Counted from the stretch's first letter, positions 51,824 to 61,990 are shown. The stretch is DNA of 64,000 bases from Sphingobacteriales bacterium (GCA_016718845.1 JADKCK010000015.1:87163-151162), one strand, 5' to 3'. Notes: generated from the letters alone by a model not told the origin. A program made the numbers and translations.

Positions 51824-53349
51824 TACTCAAGTTTAAACGGATACATTTTCGACCCTTTGTCTTCGCCATAATAAACACCCTCGAGGGTGACAGTATTACC
51901 TTTGGGTATGTCTTTTAAGAAATCGTTGAATTTCTTAATATTTAATACAGGTATATTATTAGCTGTTGTTATTATAAAGTTTTCTCTTATATCTGTTTTG
52001 GTTTTTAGCAAGCCATCATCTACCAATTTTATAATTCGGATACCATTTTTTATGCCCATTCGTTGCAAATCTTCGGTGCGCAGCTCTTGAAAATGAGATC
52101 CCAATAAAATTAACAATTCGGCATCGGGCTTAAGATTGGCTGCTTTGCTTTGCTTACCATCTTTTAAGGTAACAGTGGGGTATATTTTTTTATCGTTTCT
52201 GATAATAGTTAGCCCAACCTTGTCGTTTGGTCTAAAACGAGCTATTTTTTCCGATAAATCGGCAACTGTATTTACAGTTACTCCGTTTACTTCTAAAATA
52301 ACATCTCCGTTTATGATGCCTGCATTGGCAGCGGCACTTTGTGGCACAACCGATTGGATAAACACTCCATTCATTGATTTTAAATTATGGATTTGAGCTA
52401 AATCGCTCGTAATATCTTGTGCATTAGCGCCTAAATAAGCTCGTTGCACACTGCCACTTTTTTTCAAATCGGCAACTACTTTTTCTACCAAGTTAGAGGG
52501 CACCGCAAACGAGTATCCCTCGCTATTGCCCGAGTTGCTTGCAATAGCCGTATTAATGCCCACTAACCTGCCTTGTGTATTAACCAATGCACCACCACTG
52601 TTACCAGGGTTGATAACCGCATCGGTTTGTATAAAAGCCTCAACCGCAAATTGTTCTTGTAACACATTAATATTACGCCCTTTTGCACTTACAATACCTG
52701 CTGTAACTGTTGAGGTAAGATTAAACGGATTGCCCACTGCCAATACCCATTCGCCCACCATCAACGAGTCCGAGTCGGCAAGTTGTAGCATCGGAAAAGA
52801 AATGTTATTAGCCGTCTTTATTTTTAACAAGGCAATGTCGGTTGTTGGGTCGCTACCAACTACAGTAGCCAGATAACTAGTATTGTTTGACAAAATTACC
52901 TTAATGTTTTGTGCTCCATTTACTACATGGTTATTGGTTACTATGTATCCCGATTTGTCAATAATAACCCCCGAACCCGACGAATTTCCTTGCTTACTTT
53001 CGTAGGTATTGTCACCAGTTACCCAATTGCCATCGGTAGCTACATCGTTGGTTACTTTTATGTGTACAACTGCCGGAATGGTTTTATAGGCTGCCTCTAC
53101 AAACGAACGATTATAGGGTGTTGGGCTAGATGGTGTTAAATCGTTTGGCATAATAAAAGGCGATGAAAAGAAAGAAATATCTTGACTGTCCATAACATCG
53201 CCACCCGACGAGACCTGTCTAAATGGCAACTTGTTGCTGCTTGTTGGATAATAAGCCGCCGTTTGAGGCAACAAAACGCGCCACATTATGCCCGCCGTAA
53301 GCGCCGAACTAATAATAGATATAGCAATTATTAAAGCTATTTTTTTCAT
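51823..53349 (-). CDS. HtrA/Deg-family periplasmic serine protease
   Basis: Degrades or refolds misfolded envelope proteins. The protein has 508 residues: an N-terminal membrane/signal segment (about 4-26), a trypsin-like domain with a complete triad (His141 in TNNHVV, Asp171 in TTDIALL, Ser251 in NPGNSGGAL), then two PDZ domains (about 290-385, starting AYLGANAQDI, and about 400-508, weaker). The arrangement and length match DegP/DegQ rather than single-PDZ DegS. Single gene; the promoter is not obvious. Confidence 0.94.
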   Translation of the reverse strand: MKKIALIIAISIISSALTAGIMWRVLLPQTAAYYPTSSNKLPFRQVSSGGDVMDSQDISFFSSPFIMPNDLTPSSPTPYNRSFVEAAYKTIPAVVHIKVTNDVATDGNWVTGDNTYESKQGNSSGSGVIIDKSGYIVTNNHVVNGAQNIKVILSNNTSYLATVVGSDPTTDIALLKIKTANNISFPMLQLADSDSLMVGEWVLAVGNPFNLTSTVTAGIVSAKGRNINVLQEQFAVEAFIQTDAVINPGNSGGALVNTQGRLVGINTAIASNSGNSEGYSFAVPSNLVEKVVADLKKSGSVQRAYLGANAQDITSDLAQIHNLKSMNGVFIQSVVPQSAAANAGIINGDVILEVNGVTVNTVADLSEKIARFRPNDKVGLTIIRNDKKIYPTVTLKDGKQSKAANLKPDAELLILLGSHFQELRTEDLQRMGIKNGIRIIKLVDDGLLKTKTDIRENFIITTANNIPVLNIKKFNDFLKDIPKGNTVTLEGVYYGEDKGSKMYPFKLE

Positions 53350-53506
53350 AAAATATAGGTGTGATGTAGTTTTTTGATGAAAGTTTTAACAAAAATGTTA
53401 AAAAAAACATAAGCCATTGAGCTGTATTATTTGTATTTGGTCGGAAATAGATTAGCTGCTTAGTAATAGCAGTGAATTTGCAATATTTAAATAAAGTAAA
53501 ATAAAA

Positions 53507-54313
53507 ATGCAAAAAACAAAGTTTTATAAATATCACGGTACAGGCAACGATTTTATACTAGTGGACAATAGACAGATGCAATTACCGCGCCAAAATGCGT
53601 TGTTGTATAGTACTTGGTGCAACCGACGCTTTGGTATTGGAGCCGATGGGGTTATATTACTCCAAAATCATACTCAAGGCGATTTTGAAATGGTGTATTA
53701 CAATGCCGACGGCAACGAAGGTAGCATGTGCGGTAATGGCGGACGCTGTGTTGTAGCTTTTGCGCATCAGTTGGGTATTATACAACAACATACCCATTTT
53801 TGGGCTGCCGATGGTTGGCATAAGGCTAGTATAGATGCCAATAGCCAACACGTATCGCTAAAAATGAACGATGTAAAACAACTTACTAGCCACCATAATG
53901 CCTATATATTGGATACTGGCTCGCCGCATTATGTGGCTATTGTGCCTAGTTTAGCCGAGATAAATGTGACCGAACAAGGCAAAAAAATTAGATACAGCCC
54001 AACATTTGCCGATAAGGGAATTAATGTCAACTTTATAGAAACATACCAACCTAATCGTTTTTTGATAGCCACCTACGAACGAGGCGTAGAAGACGAAACC
54101 TACTCGTGTGGCACTGGAACCGTAGCTGCAGCTATTGTTGTGGCACTACAAACACCCACCGTAAACAAACCACATTTGTATGCAAAAACAAAAGGTGGCG
54201 ACCTGCAAGTATCTTTCGAGATACCAAACGATGTAAACAGCCAATATATTGCCACTAATATATGGTTACACGGCTCGGCAACAAGGGTGTTTGAGGGCGA
54301 AATTGTTGTTTAA
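53507..54313 (+). CDS. dapF: Diaminopimelate epimerase
   Basis: Interconverts LL- and meso-diaminopimelate for lysine and peptidoglycan synthesis, using two cysteines as acid/base. The 268-residue length fits. The first half has FYKYHGTGNDFILVD and MCGNGGRC (Cys75); the second has GVEDETYSCGTGTVAAAI (Cys201), the symmetric partner site. Start ATG at 53507 after AAAATAAAA. Its 3' flank carries a dispersed repeat (54331-54404). Confidence 0.96.
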   Translation: MQKTKFYKYHGTGNDFILVDNRQMQLPRQNALLYSTWCNRRFGIGADGVILLQNHTQGDFEMVYYNADGNEGSMCGNGGRCVVAFAHQLGIIQQHTHFWAADGWHKASIDANSQHVSLKMNDVKQLTSHHNAYILDTGSPHYVAIVPSLAEINVTEQGKKIRYSPTFADKGINVNFIETYQPNRFLIATYERGVEDETYSCGTGTVAAAIVVALQTPTVNKPHLYAKTKGGDLQVSFEIPNDVNSQYIATNIWLHGSATRVFEGEIVV

Positions 54314-54330
54314 CGTTCAGCCTGTTGAAA

Positions 54331-54404
54331 GGTTGGTGAGCAAAGTTATCACCCCCAAAAAACTTTTTCTGCATTTAGGCTACGCTCAACACAACAGCGG
54401 GCGG
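54331..54404 (+). repeat. Dispersed 'GGGGTG' family repeat, copy D (3' half)
   Basis: GGTGAGCAAAGTTATCACCC, AAAAAACTTT, GGCTACGCTCAACACAACAGC and GGGCGGGCGC. The left part is diverged. It shares the GGCTACGCTCAACA insert with copy B. Confidence 0.6.
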
Positions 54405-54483
54405 GCGCAAATTATTTACCGTGTGTAGGCAGTACTTAGTTCTTTGCCTATACATTGTTATAAAACAACAAATTGTAAAACTT

Positions 54484-54912
54484 ATGATAGATTTAGCTTC
54501 TTTTAAATATCGCTTTGCCCTACAGCTACGTTGGCGCGATATTGATGCCTTTAACCATGTTAACAATGCCGTATACCTTACTTACTTAGAAATGGCACGC
54601 GGTAATTACCTAGAGGAGGTATATGCCTGGGACTGGAACGAGCATGGAATGATTTTAGCCCACATGAGCATTGATTATAAAATGCCTATGTTGCTAACCG
54701 ACAAGCCTTATGTGTATGTCAAATGCTCGAAAATTGGCAACAAAAGTTTTGACCTTCAATATGCCGTAGCAATAGAAAGAAACGGAAAACAAATAATTGC
54801 TTGTACAGCTAGTAGTGTGCAAGTAATGTATAATTACATTAGCCAACAAACATTTGTAATGCCGCCACATCTAAAAATACAAATTGCCGACTACGAAGGT
54901 ATTGAACTATAA
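54484..54912 (+). CDS. Acyl-CoA thioesterase, hot-dog fold (4HBT type)
   Basis: The protein has 142 residues from the ATG at 54484; an upstream in-frame extension gives an unusual Cys-rich start and is rejected. The YRFALQLRWRDIDAFNHVNNAVYLTYLEMAR segment is the classical YbgC/4HBT start, with catalytic Asp in RWRDIDAF and the HVNN turn. The central hot-dog helix and strands (ILAHMSIDYKMPMLLTDKPYVYV, then SFDLQYAV) follow. It hydrolyses acyl-CoA; chain-length preference is unknown. It is followed by a terminator. Confidence 0.9.
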   Translation: MIDLASFKYRFALQLRWRDIDAFNHVNNAVYLTYLEMARGNYLEEVYAWDWNEHGMILAHMSIDYKMPMLLTDKPYVYVKCSKIGNKSFDLQYAVAIERNGKQIIACTASSVQVMYNYISQQTFVMPPHLKIQIADYEGIEL

Positions 54913-54948
54913 ACGCTAAATACCCTAAATTAGTTGCTTAATGACCTC

Positions 54949-54988
54949 AAAATCCGCTATAAGTTTAAAGACATATAGCGGATTTTTT
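54949..54988. terminator. Bidirectional terminator
   Basis: AAAATCCGCTATA and TATAGCGGATTTTTT pair around a ~12-nt loop, between the convergent thioesterase and ftsK genes. Confidence 0.9.
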
Positions 54989-55023
54989 AGTTAATATAAG
55001 TTTTACCTATTTTTTTAAAGCTA

Positions 55024-57624
55024 TTAACCAGCTCGGCGTTGTTTTATTCTTTCTAAAAAATTATCTAACTCAAATTCGTCTAAAACTAATACCTCGCGTG
55101 CTTTGCTACCCAAATTAGGTCCTACAATACTCATAGCCTCTAGTTGGTCCATAAGCCTACCTGCTCGGTTATAGCCTAGTTTCATGCGGCGCTGTATAAG
55201 CGATGTTGAGCCTTGCTGATGCTGTACTATAATACGAGCTGCTTCTTCGAACAATTCGTCTAACTCCATTGTTTTGGGGTCAAAGCCATCGGGTCCGGGG
55301 TTTTCGTCGTCTTTAAATTCGGGCAATAAAAAGGGTTCTGGAAAACCCATTTGTTCGCCAATAAATTCGGCAACACGTTCTACTTCGGGCGTATCTACAA
55401 AGGCGCATTGTAGTCGTACAATATCGCCACTCATCGACAATAACATGTCGCCGCTACCAATTAATTGGTTGGCTCCGCCTTGGTCAAGAATGGTGCGCGA
55501 GTCGACCTTAGCCGTTACCCTAAAAGCAATGCGCACCGGAAAGTTGGCTTTTATAGTACCCGTAATAATATTTACGGTTGGTCGTTGTGTGGCTATTACC
55601 AAGTGCAAACCTACCGCCCGTGCCAATTGTGCCAAACGAGCAATAGGCATTTCTACCTCTTTACCTGCTGTCATAATCAAGTCGGCAAACTCATCAATAA
55701 CAAGCACAAGATAGGGTAAGTAACGATGCCCTTTTTCGGGATTTAGTTGGCGCTTTTTAAATTTGTTGTTATATTCGCGCAAATTTCGGACATAAGCCCT
55801 TTTGAGTAGGTCGTAGCGAGCATCCATTTCAATACACAAGGCATTAAGCGTATTGATAACTTTTTTAGTATCGGTAACAATGGCTTCTTCTTCGTCGGGT
55901 AGTTTTGCCAAAAAGTGTCTTTCGATGATGTTAAACAACGATAATTCAACCTTTTTGGGGTCTATCAACACAAATTTAAGCTCCGACGGGTGTTTTTTGA
56001 ATAACAAAGATACCAAAATAACATTTAAACACACCGATTTACCTTGCCCCGTAGCACCTGCCAGCAGTAAGTGAGGCATTTTGGCAAGGTCGGCAACAAA
56101 AGGCTCGTCGCTAATGGTTTTACCCAAACCAATGGGCAGTTCCATTTTTGCCCGCTGAAACTTATCGGATTGTAAAATGCTGCGCAGCGAAACAATTTCT
56201 TTTTTCTGATTAGGCACCTCGATACCAATAGTGCCTTTACCGGGCATTGGTGCAATAATACGAATACCCAAAGCAGCAAGGCTAAGGGCAATATCATCTT
56301 CTAGGTTTTTGATACGCGAGATGCGCACACCCGCAGCAGGTACAATTTCGTAGAGTGTAACCGTGGGCCCAGGTGTAGCCGAGATGCTACTTATTTCGAT
56401 GGCGTAGTTGCGGAGCGTTTCAACAATTTGAGCTTTGTTTTGCTCCAACTCGTCCATATTTACCTGAATAACGTTATTTTCGTATAGGTCGCGTCCATAT
56501 AAATCGAGTAAATCAAGCACTGGTTTTTTGTAACGCACCAACTCAAGGGTGGGGTCGTAATCCTCTCGCGGGTTGGCATTGGCAACGTTTTCGCTGTATT
56601 GTTCGTCGTCGTCGTCTTTGGATATGGGTGACACGTACTCTTCGGTGCTATCTTTTAATATCAAAGAATGATTATCTACAATAGGTGGTTTTCGTTTAGG
56701 CGGTACGTCGGTGTTGGGTAGTGTTATTTTTGCCCCAAAACTCAATGGCACTTGCTGTCCAGGTGGTACATTTCGTTCTTCTTCGTAGTTTTTTTCGGCA
56801 CTTGTTTCCATATTGCTAATGGCAGGCGGTGGCATTTTTCGGGCGGTGTTGGTATTGTTATTGGCGTTATTATTTTGGGTAGATGTGGTACGGTTGTTGC
56901 TTGTGTTAGAGTCAGATGTGCGCAATTGTTGCCAACTTTTCCTGAAAGGCTCGGTTATGTTATCAAATGAAAAATTGCCTTTAAACAATTCATCTAATTG
57001 AATATCGAAAACAAATTTTAGCCATAAGGCAAAACAAAACATCAACACCAAAAAGGAGCCAAAACCACCTGCAAACGATTGTAGCCAATTGTTGAAATAA
57101 TCGCCAATACCACCGCCATGTGGAAAGCCACTATTACCCGAAAACAAAAAGCTAAATAAAGTAGCAAATAAAAATAGACTAATAAAGCCATAGCGATACA
57201 ACCTAGACAACGAATAACTTTGGCGCTTGCGAATAAGCTTATCGCCCGTAAGGATAAGCAATAGCACTACCACAAACGATGCCCAGCCAAACCAACGGAA
57301 AAAGAATAAATTAGATACATAACTACCTAATCTGCCCATCATGTTATTGGTTTGTACGTTGTTGTCGGTTAGTATATTAAATAGTGTAGCATCTTTGACA
57401 TAGCTTTGGTCAATGCCCCACGACGAATATCCATACGATAAAAAAGCAAATAACAAGAAAATGGCAGCTATCCAACACAATAAACCCAATATCCAACCGT
57501 TGTTCGGCTCTGTAAAGAAACGAACAAAATTAAATATGCTTTGTGCAATAGAGCGAAAGAAATTTTCGAGTATATTGCTATTTGAAGAAGAAGACCGAGT
57601 ATTAGTTGTTTTTTTACGACTCAT
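55024..57624 (-). CDS. ftsK: DNA translocase FtsK/SpoIIIE family
   Basis: Pumps chromosome ends across the division septum and activates XerCD recombination. The protein has 866 residues from the ATG at 57624 (the frame extends 18 codons further up, but only with an unlikely start). About four membrane helices lie in residues 25-210, then a low-complexity Asn/Pro/Thr linker (to about 350). The motor follows with Walker A GATGQGKSV, Walker B YLVLVIDEFADL and the RLAQLARAVGLHLVIATQRP block. The C-terminal gamma winged-helix domain (TSLIQRRMKLGYNRAGRLMD) recognises KOPS-like DNA signals. It is a single gene. Confidence 0.95.
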   Translation of the reverse strand: MSRKKTTNTRSSSSNSNILENFFRSIAQSIFNFVRFFTEPNNGWILGLLCWIAAIFLLFAFLSYGYSSWGIDQSYVKDATLFNILTDNNVQTNNMMGRLGSYVSNLFFFRWFGWASFVVVLLLILTGDKLIRKRQSYSLSRLYRYGFISLFLFATLFSFLFSGNSGFPHGGGIGDYFNNWLQSFAGGFGSFLVLMFCFALWLKFVFDIQLDELFKGNFSFDNITEPFRKSWQQLRTSDSNTSNNRTTSTQNNNANNNTNTARKMPPPAISNMETSAEKNYEEERNVPPGQQVPLSFGAKITLPNTDVPPKRKPPIVDNHSLILKDSTEEYVSPISKDDDDEQYSENVANANPREDYDPTLELVRYKKPVLDLLDLYGRDLYENNVIQVNMDELEQNKAQIVETLRNYAIEISSISATPGPTVTLYEIVPAAGVRISRIKNLEDDIALSLAALGIRIIAPMPGKGTIGIEVPNQKKEIVSLRSILQSDKFQRAKMELPIGLGKTISDEPFVADLAKMPHLLLAGATGQGKSVCLNVILVSLLFKKHPSELKFVLIDPKKVELSLFNIIERHFLAKLPDEEEAIVTDTKKVINTLNALCIEMDARYDLLKRAYVRNLREYNNKFKKRQLNPEKGHRYLPYLVLVIDEFADLIMTAGKEVEMPIARLAQLARAVGLHLVIATQRPTVNIITGTIKANFPVRIAFRVTAKVDSRTILDQGGANQLIGSGDMLLSMSGDIVRLQCAFVDTPEVERVAEFIGEQMGFPEPFLLPEFKDDENPGPDGFDPKTMELDELFEEAARIIVQHQQGSTSLIQRRMKLGYNRAGRLMDQLEAMSIVGPNLGSKAREVLVLDEFELDNFLERIKQRRAG

Positions 57625-57929
57625 TGTTGGTGTGCTTAAAAAATAACTTGCCCTAACATTATTTTTGCCAAATGGCATAAAAAAAAATGATAATGCGATA
57701 ACGAAGTTGGAACAATTATGAAACTAAATACGGCATTTGGTCGTAATAGTTCATATCGAGTCACAAAGTTACTGAAAATAACGAAACCAAACACCCAAAA
57801 AACAAAATAGCTAAAAAATTTAGTAAGATTCATTGGGTATTTGGGGTAAAACAAAAGCAAAATAAACTAAAAACGCGTACTTTTAAAAATTTAAAGTAAT
57901 CAAGCCTTGCTTTTTTTGACAAAACAATG

Positions 57930-57937
57930 TATCTTTG
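57930..57937 (+). promoter_or_regulatory. -7 element TATCTTTG of the phosphorelay block
   Basis: An exact TAnnTTTG match. TTG at 57916-57918 lies 11 bp upstream. Transcription would begin near 57944, which rules out the ATG-like starts before it and supports the start at 58002. Confidence 0.55.
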
Positions 57938-58001
57938 CCACTTCTTTCAAGTCACAACAATGTACTCACTAACATCTACACTTGATTGTATGCTTATATT
58001 T

Positions 58002-58442
58002 ATGAAAACAGATAAAACGTTTAAAATATTACTAATAGAAGATAATCTGGGTGATATTCGTCTTACCCAAGAAGCCTTTAAAGAGAGTTTGGTTCCGTGT
58101 ACTTTACATGCCATAACAGATGGCGACGAAGCCCTCAAGTATTTGTTTGCACTACAACAAAATCTTAGCGACGAGCAACTACCCGACCTTATTTTGCTAG
58201 ACCTTAACCTACCTAAACGAGACGGCAGAGAGGTGTTAGCAGCAATTAAACAAGATGCATATCTAAAAAAAATACCTGTAATTGTATTAACCACATCTAA
58301 TGCCGAAAATGACATAAATGTGGCATACAATTTGCACGCTAATAGCTATCTGGTTAAACCCATTGATTTTGATAAGTTTATAGACATGGTAAGGCTTATT
58401 GAACAATATTGGTTACACACAGCTACCTTACCATTAGGATAA
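58002..58442 (+). CDS. Single-domain response regulator (CheY/Rcp1 type)
   Basis: The protein has 146 residues from the ATG at 58002 (MKTDKTFKIL); earlier in-frame starts lie at or before the predicted transcription start. One receiver domain: acidic pocket LLIEDNLGDIR (10-20), phospho-acceptor Asp67 in LILLDLNLPKRDG, Thr in VLTTSNAEND and Lys in YLVKPIDFDKF. The LGDIRLTQEAF start is that of Rcp1-like regulators that pair with hybrid kinases or phytochromes. There is no output domain. It lies 68 bp before the hybrid kinase. Confidence 0.93.
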   Translation: MKTDKTFKILLIEDNLGDIRLTQEAFKESLVPCTLHAITDGDEALKYLFALQQNLSDEQLPDLILLDLNLPKRDGREVLAAIKQDAYLKKIPVIVLTTSNAENDINVAYNLHANSYLVKPIDFDKFIDMVRLIEQYWLHTATLPLG

Positions 58443-58510
58443 TATTGTCTATTAAATATTCTTAAAAAAATGCTCATCGCATAAAAAAATGTGCGATAGA
58501 ATTACTGAGT

Positions 58511-61354
58511 ATGAACAACGAAATAAAAATACTACTAATAGAAGACAATTCGGGTGATGCCAAATTGGTTGAGATTTATTTGAGTGATGCTCAGGATATT
58601 CCGTTTAAGTTAACTCACGTAACCCGCCTTAGCGATGGCTTAAGCCTATCACAACAAGGCGAACAATTTGCTATTGTACTACTCGACTTGCACCTGCCCG
58701 ATAGCTCGGGCTTTGCTACCCTCGAACGGGCATTAGTGGCTTTCCCCAAAGATGTATCTATAGTGGTATTGTCGGGTACCGACGACGAAGCCACTGGCAT
58801 AGAAGCAGTACAAGCCGGTGCACAAGATTATTTAGTTAAAGGACAAATAGATACGGCAATACTAACCCGTACTATGCTCTACTCTATGCAGCGCCGCAAC
58901 ATGCAACTTCAAGTTGAACATGCGGCGCAAGGATTGCGCCTATCGGAAAAACGATTATTACAAGCTCAACATATTGCAAAAATAGGAAACTATGAACTAA
59001 ATATAGAAGATAACGAAATGTACTGGTCGGCAGAGATATATAGAATATTAGGATTTAACCCAAATGATACCGAAACTAACTACAATATATTTTTAAGCGT
59101 GGTAAAAAATACTAATGAAAAAGAAGACCTAAAAAAAACAATAAACGAAGTATTTGCAGGAAACCACACCAACGGTTTTAGATTGGAATACAAAATAGAA
59201 ACACCACAAAAAGAAATAAAATATTTGCGAAACCAAGGGCAGTTAGATTTTGATGAAATAACCCATAAACCCAAATTAGTAGGTACTATTCAAGATATAA
59301 CTAACTCTAAAATACAACAAAAAAAACTTACCCAAAGCGAAGAACGACACCGAACCATATTTGAACAATCGCAAGACTCTATTTTTATCAGTACCATAGA
59401 CGGTAAATTATTAGAGTATAACCCATCAATGGTCAACTTACTGGGCTATAATGCCGAAGAACTCGAAAGCCTTATTATGCCCGAACTGTATGCTAAACCA
59501 CAAGCCTATTTTGATATGGTTGCAGCCATAGAAAAAGAAAACGGTATTAAGGACTACGACATACAATTAAAACATAAAAATAACGAACTAATAGATGCAC
59601 TTATTACTGCCAACCTATGGCGCTCGTTAGATGGCGAAATAAAAGGTTTTAACGCCATTATACGCGACATAACCCCCTACAAACGTACCCAAGAACTAAT
59701 AAAAGCCAAAGAAATAGCCGAACGATCGGCTTTGCTAAAAGAACAATTTTTGGCAAATATGAGCCACGAAATACGCACCCCCATGAACGTAGTAGTAGGT
59801 ATGGCTCACCTATTAGAAGGCACTAACCTAAATAATCAACAAAAAGAATACCTAAGCAACCTCAAAGTATCATCCGAAACATTGTTGAAAATTATTAACA
59901 ATATTCTGGATTTTTCAAAAATAGAATCAGGCAAACTAACCCTCGAAGAACACCCATTTAAAATACAAGAACTAATAGCCGAAGTAGTACAAGCCTACAA
60001 ATTTAAAGCACGCGAAAAAGGTATTAGCTTATTTGTGCAAACAGACATTGACGTACCCGAAATGATTCTGGGCGACTCGGTGCGCCTATTGCAAATCCTC
60101 AACAATTTGGTGAGTAATGCCGTTAAATACACCCACAAAGGCGAGGTTGTATTGCGTACCCAAGTAACAAACGACGAAAAAGAATACATCTCCATTCAAT
60201 TCGCCATAAAAGATACAGGTATCGGTATCCCAATCGAAAAACAAAAAACAGTATTCGATAGCTTTTCGCAAGCCAGCGCCAACACCACCCGATTATATGG
60301 CGGTACCGGATTGGGGCTAAGCATCGCCAAACATTTAGTCGAATTATTTGGCGGAGAACTTAACCTAACAAGCGAACCCGACAAAGGCTCCGAATTTTCG
60401 TTTAGCATACGCTTTAAAAAATTAATCGAAGACGAAAACAACAATAAAAATAACCAACAAACGTTTACCGCCTACCTGCCCGACGATGCCGTATCGGTAT
60501 TTACAGGCGAAGATGTGCCAGATCATGCCCACACAAAAGTAATTGATAAAGAAATAAAAATATTACTAGTAGAAGACCATAAGCTAAACCAAGTAGTTGT
60601 TAAAGATATCATAAAACGATGGTCACCCAAAATTATAATTGACATTGCCGAAAATGGTAAAGAAGCCATCGAACAACTAGAACAATACCCCAACTACGAC
60701 CTAATACTAATGGATATATCTATGCCCATCATGGACGGTTACCAAACCACCGAATATATCCGCAACCAAATGCCCCCCCCCGTAAAAAACTTACCAATCA
60801 TTGCCATGACAGCCCATGCCTTTAACACCAATGCAGCCAAATGCTTCGAAATAGGTATGAACGAATTTGTCAGCAAACCAATAAATCCCACCGTTATGTT
60901 CGCTAAAATCAACGAAATACTTCACCGATTTGGTAAATTAACCGATAACTCCACGCCCGAACTCACGCCCGAACCTACACCCGAACCCATAATAACCGAA
61001 CGTCTTAGTAATTTAGATTATCTAGACGAATTGTCGGGCGGTGATAAAGACCTAAAAATAATGATGCTCGAAACAGTTTTGCAAGGACTACCCGACGAGA
61101 TAGCCGCCGTAGAACAAGCACTAAATAACCAAAATTGGAGCGAACTGCGAGCTGCCGCACACAAAATGAAATCAACTTGCGCCTACATAGGCTTAAACGA
61201 AACCGTAGAAATAGCCCGAAGCATAGAAAATAGCGCCTACGAACAAAAAAACTTTAACCTAATACCCAATTGGGTAAAAACACTAGCGCAACATTGCCGA
61301 ACCGCACACCAAGAACTAAGCATCGAATTCGAAAAACTAAAAATTACCACCTAA
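58511..61354 (+). CDS. Hybrid sensor histidine kinase (REC-PAS-PAS-HisKA-HATPase-REC-HPt)
   Basis: The protein has 947 residues, soluble, with no membrane segment. Order: receiver 1 (about 5-125, Asp59 in IVLLDLHLPD), a PAS-like domain (about 150-265), a second PAS (about 275-390, RHRTIFEQSQDSIFIS), HisKA with His419 in NMSHEIRTPMN, HATPase with N-box NNLVSNAVKYT, DTGIGIP and GGTGLGLSI, receiver 2 (about 682-805, Asp735 in LILMDISMPIMDG), a Glu-Pro-rich linker (about 815-830) and a C-terminal HPt with His884 in AAAHKMKS. A complete phosphorelay in one protein. The signal is unknown; PAS domains point to a cytosolic cue such as redox or gas. Confidence 0.95.
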   Translation: MNNEIKILLIEDNSGDAKLVEIYLSDAQDIPFKLTHVTRLSDGLSLSQQGEQFAIVLLDLHLPDSSGFATLERALVAFPKDVSIVVLSGTDDEATGIEAVQAGAQDYLVKGQIDTAILTRTMLYSMQRRNMQLQVEHAAQGLRLSEKRLLQAQHIAKIGNYELNIEDNEMYWSAEIYRILGFNPNDTETNYNIFLSVVKNTNEKEDLKKTINEVFAGNHTNGFRLEYKIETPQKEIKYLRNQGQLDFDEITHKPKLVGTIQDITNSKIQQKKLTQSEERHRTIFEQSQDSIFISTIDGKLLEYNPSMVNLLGYNAEELESLIMPELYAKPQAYFDMVAAIEKENGIKDYDIQLKHKNNELIDALITANLWRSLDGEIKGFNAIIRDITPYKRTQELIKAKEIAERSALLKEQFLANMSHEIRTPMNVVVGMAHLLEGTNLNNQQKEYLSNLKVSSETLLKIINNILDFSKIESGKLTLEEHPFKIQELIAEVVQAYKFKAREKGISLFVQTDIDVPEMILGDSVRLLQILNNLVSNAVKYTHKGEVVLRTQVTNDEKEYISIQFAIKDTGIGIPIEKQKTVFDSFSQASANTTRLYGGTGLGLSIAKHLVELFGGELNLTSEPDKGSEFSFSIRFKKLIEDENNNKNNQQTFTAYLPDDAVSVFTGEDVPDHAHTKVIDKEIKILLVEDHKLNQVVVKDIIKRWSPKIIIDIAENGKEAIEQLEQYPNYDLILMDISMPIMDGYQTTEYIRNQMPPPVKNLPIIAMTAHAFNTNAAKCFEIGMNEFVSKPINPTVMFAKINEILHRFGKLTDNSTPELTPEPTPEPIITERLSNLDYLDELSGGDKDLKIMMLETVLQGLPDEIAAVEQALNNQNWSELRAAAHKMKSTCAYIGLNETVEIARSIENSAYEQKNFNLIPNWVKTLAQHCRTAHQELSIEFEKLKITT

Positions 61355-61409
61355 ATACATATATAGGTAAAATGTACCAATAATTCTTTTTTCTCCCAAA
61401 TAAAATACC

Positions 61410-61775
61410 ATGAAAATAATAGTAGTTGACGATGACGTAATCATGCTACAAGCCATAAAAACAATGCTTGCCAAAAACGGTTACAAAGTATTTGCCACCA
61501 CCGATGCCCAAGATGCCCTAGACACCATCATGGAAGAAGATTTTGACCTCATCATCTCCGACATCATGATGCCTTACCTATCAGGCATCGAGCTATTAAG
61601 CGCCATAAAACGCACAAACCCTAAACTACCCATTATCATCATCTCTGCCCTCGACCAACAAGAGGTTATCTTAACCGCCTTTAAAGAAGGTGCCGCCGAT
61701 TTTGTTAAAAAACCCATTAACCTAAGCGAACTACTACTGCGCGTGCGCAAAGTATTGCCCATAGACGCAGAATAA
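61410..61775 (+). CDS. Single-domain response regulator
   Basis: The protein has 121 residues and only a receiver domain: VVDDDVIML (5-13), phospho-acceptor Asp51 in LIISDIMMPYLSG, Ser in IIISALDQQ and Lys in FVKKPINLSELL. There is no DNA-binding or enzyme output. It lies 55 bp after the hybrid kinase and is the likely last relay partner of the HPt domain there. A terminator follows. Confidence 0.94.
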   Translation: MKIIVVDDDVIMLQAIKTMLAKNGYKVFATTDAQDALDTIMEEDFDLIISDIMMPYLSGIELLSAIKRTNPKLPIIIISALDQQEVILTAFKEGAADFVKKPINLSELLLRVRKVLPIDAE

Positions 61776-61789
61776 GCCAAACCATATCC

Positions 61790-61839
61790 AAAAAATATCC
61801 CCTTCAAAGAGCAATATGCACTCCGAAGGGGATATTTTT
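61790..61839. terminator. Terminator closing the phosphorelay block
   Basis: AAAAATATCCCCTTC and GAAGGGGATATTTTT pair perfectly around a ~19-nt loop with A and T flanks. Confidence 0.9.
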
Positions 61840-61891
61840 GTGTTCGTAAAAAAATACTTTTATTATATCAAAAATTAAAAAAGCCTGCCAT

Positions 61892-61990
61892 GCCCCGCAT
61901 ACGCGGAATCGGTTTTTTTTGGGGGTGATTATTGGTTTACCCTATTTGCACAGCATAACGCACCCCCAAAGCAATTAAGCGCAGCCACTC
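61892..61990 (-). repeat. Dispersed 'GGGGTG...CACCCCC' repeat, copy E
   Basis: On the minus strand: GGCTGCGCTTAATTGCTTT, GGGGGTGCGTTATGCTGTGC, AAATAGGGTAAACCAATAAT, CACCCCC, CCGATTCCGCG and GCGGGGC. It is the closest relative of copy C but in the opposite orientation relative to the window. It covers most of the 306-bp gap to the DUF4442 gene. Confidence 0.75.

Noticed and set aside
57660..57935. A riboswitch or small RNA in the gap between ftsK and the response regulator
   Set aside because: Apart from the -7 element the region is AT-rich, with no conserved aptamer core or strong hairpin-terminator pair.
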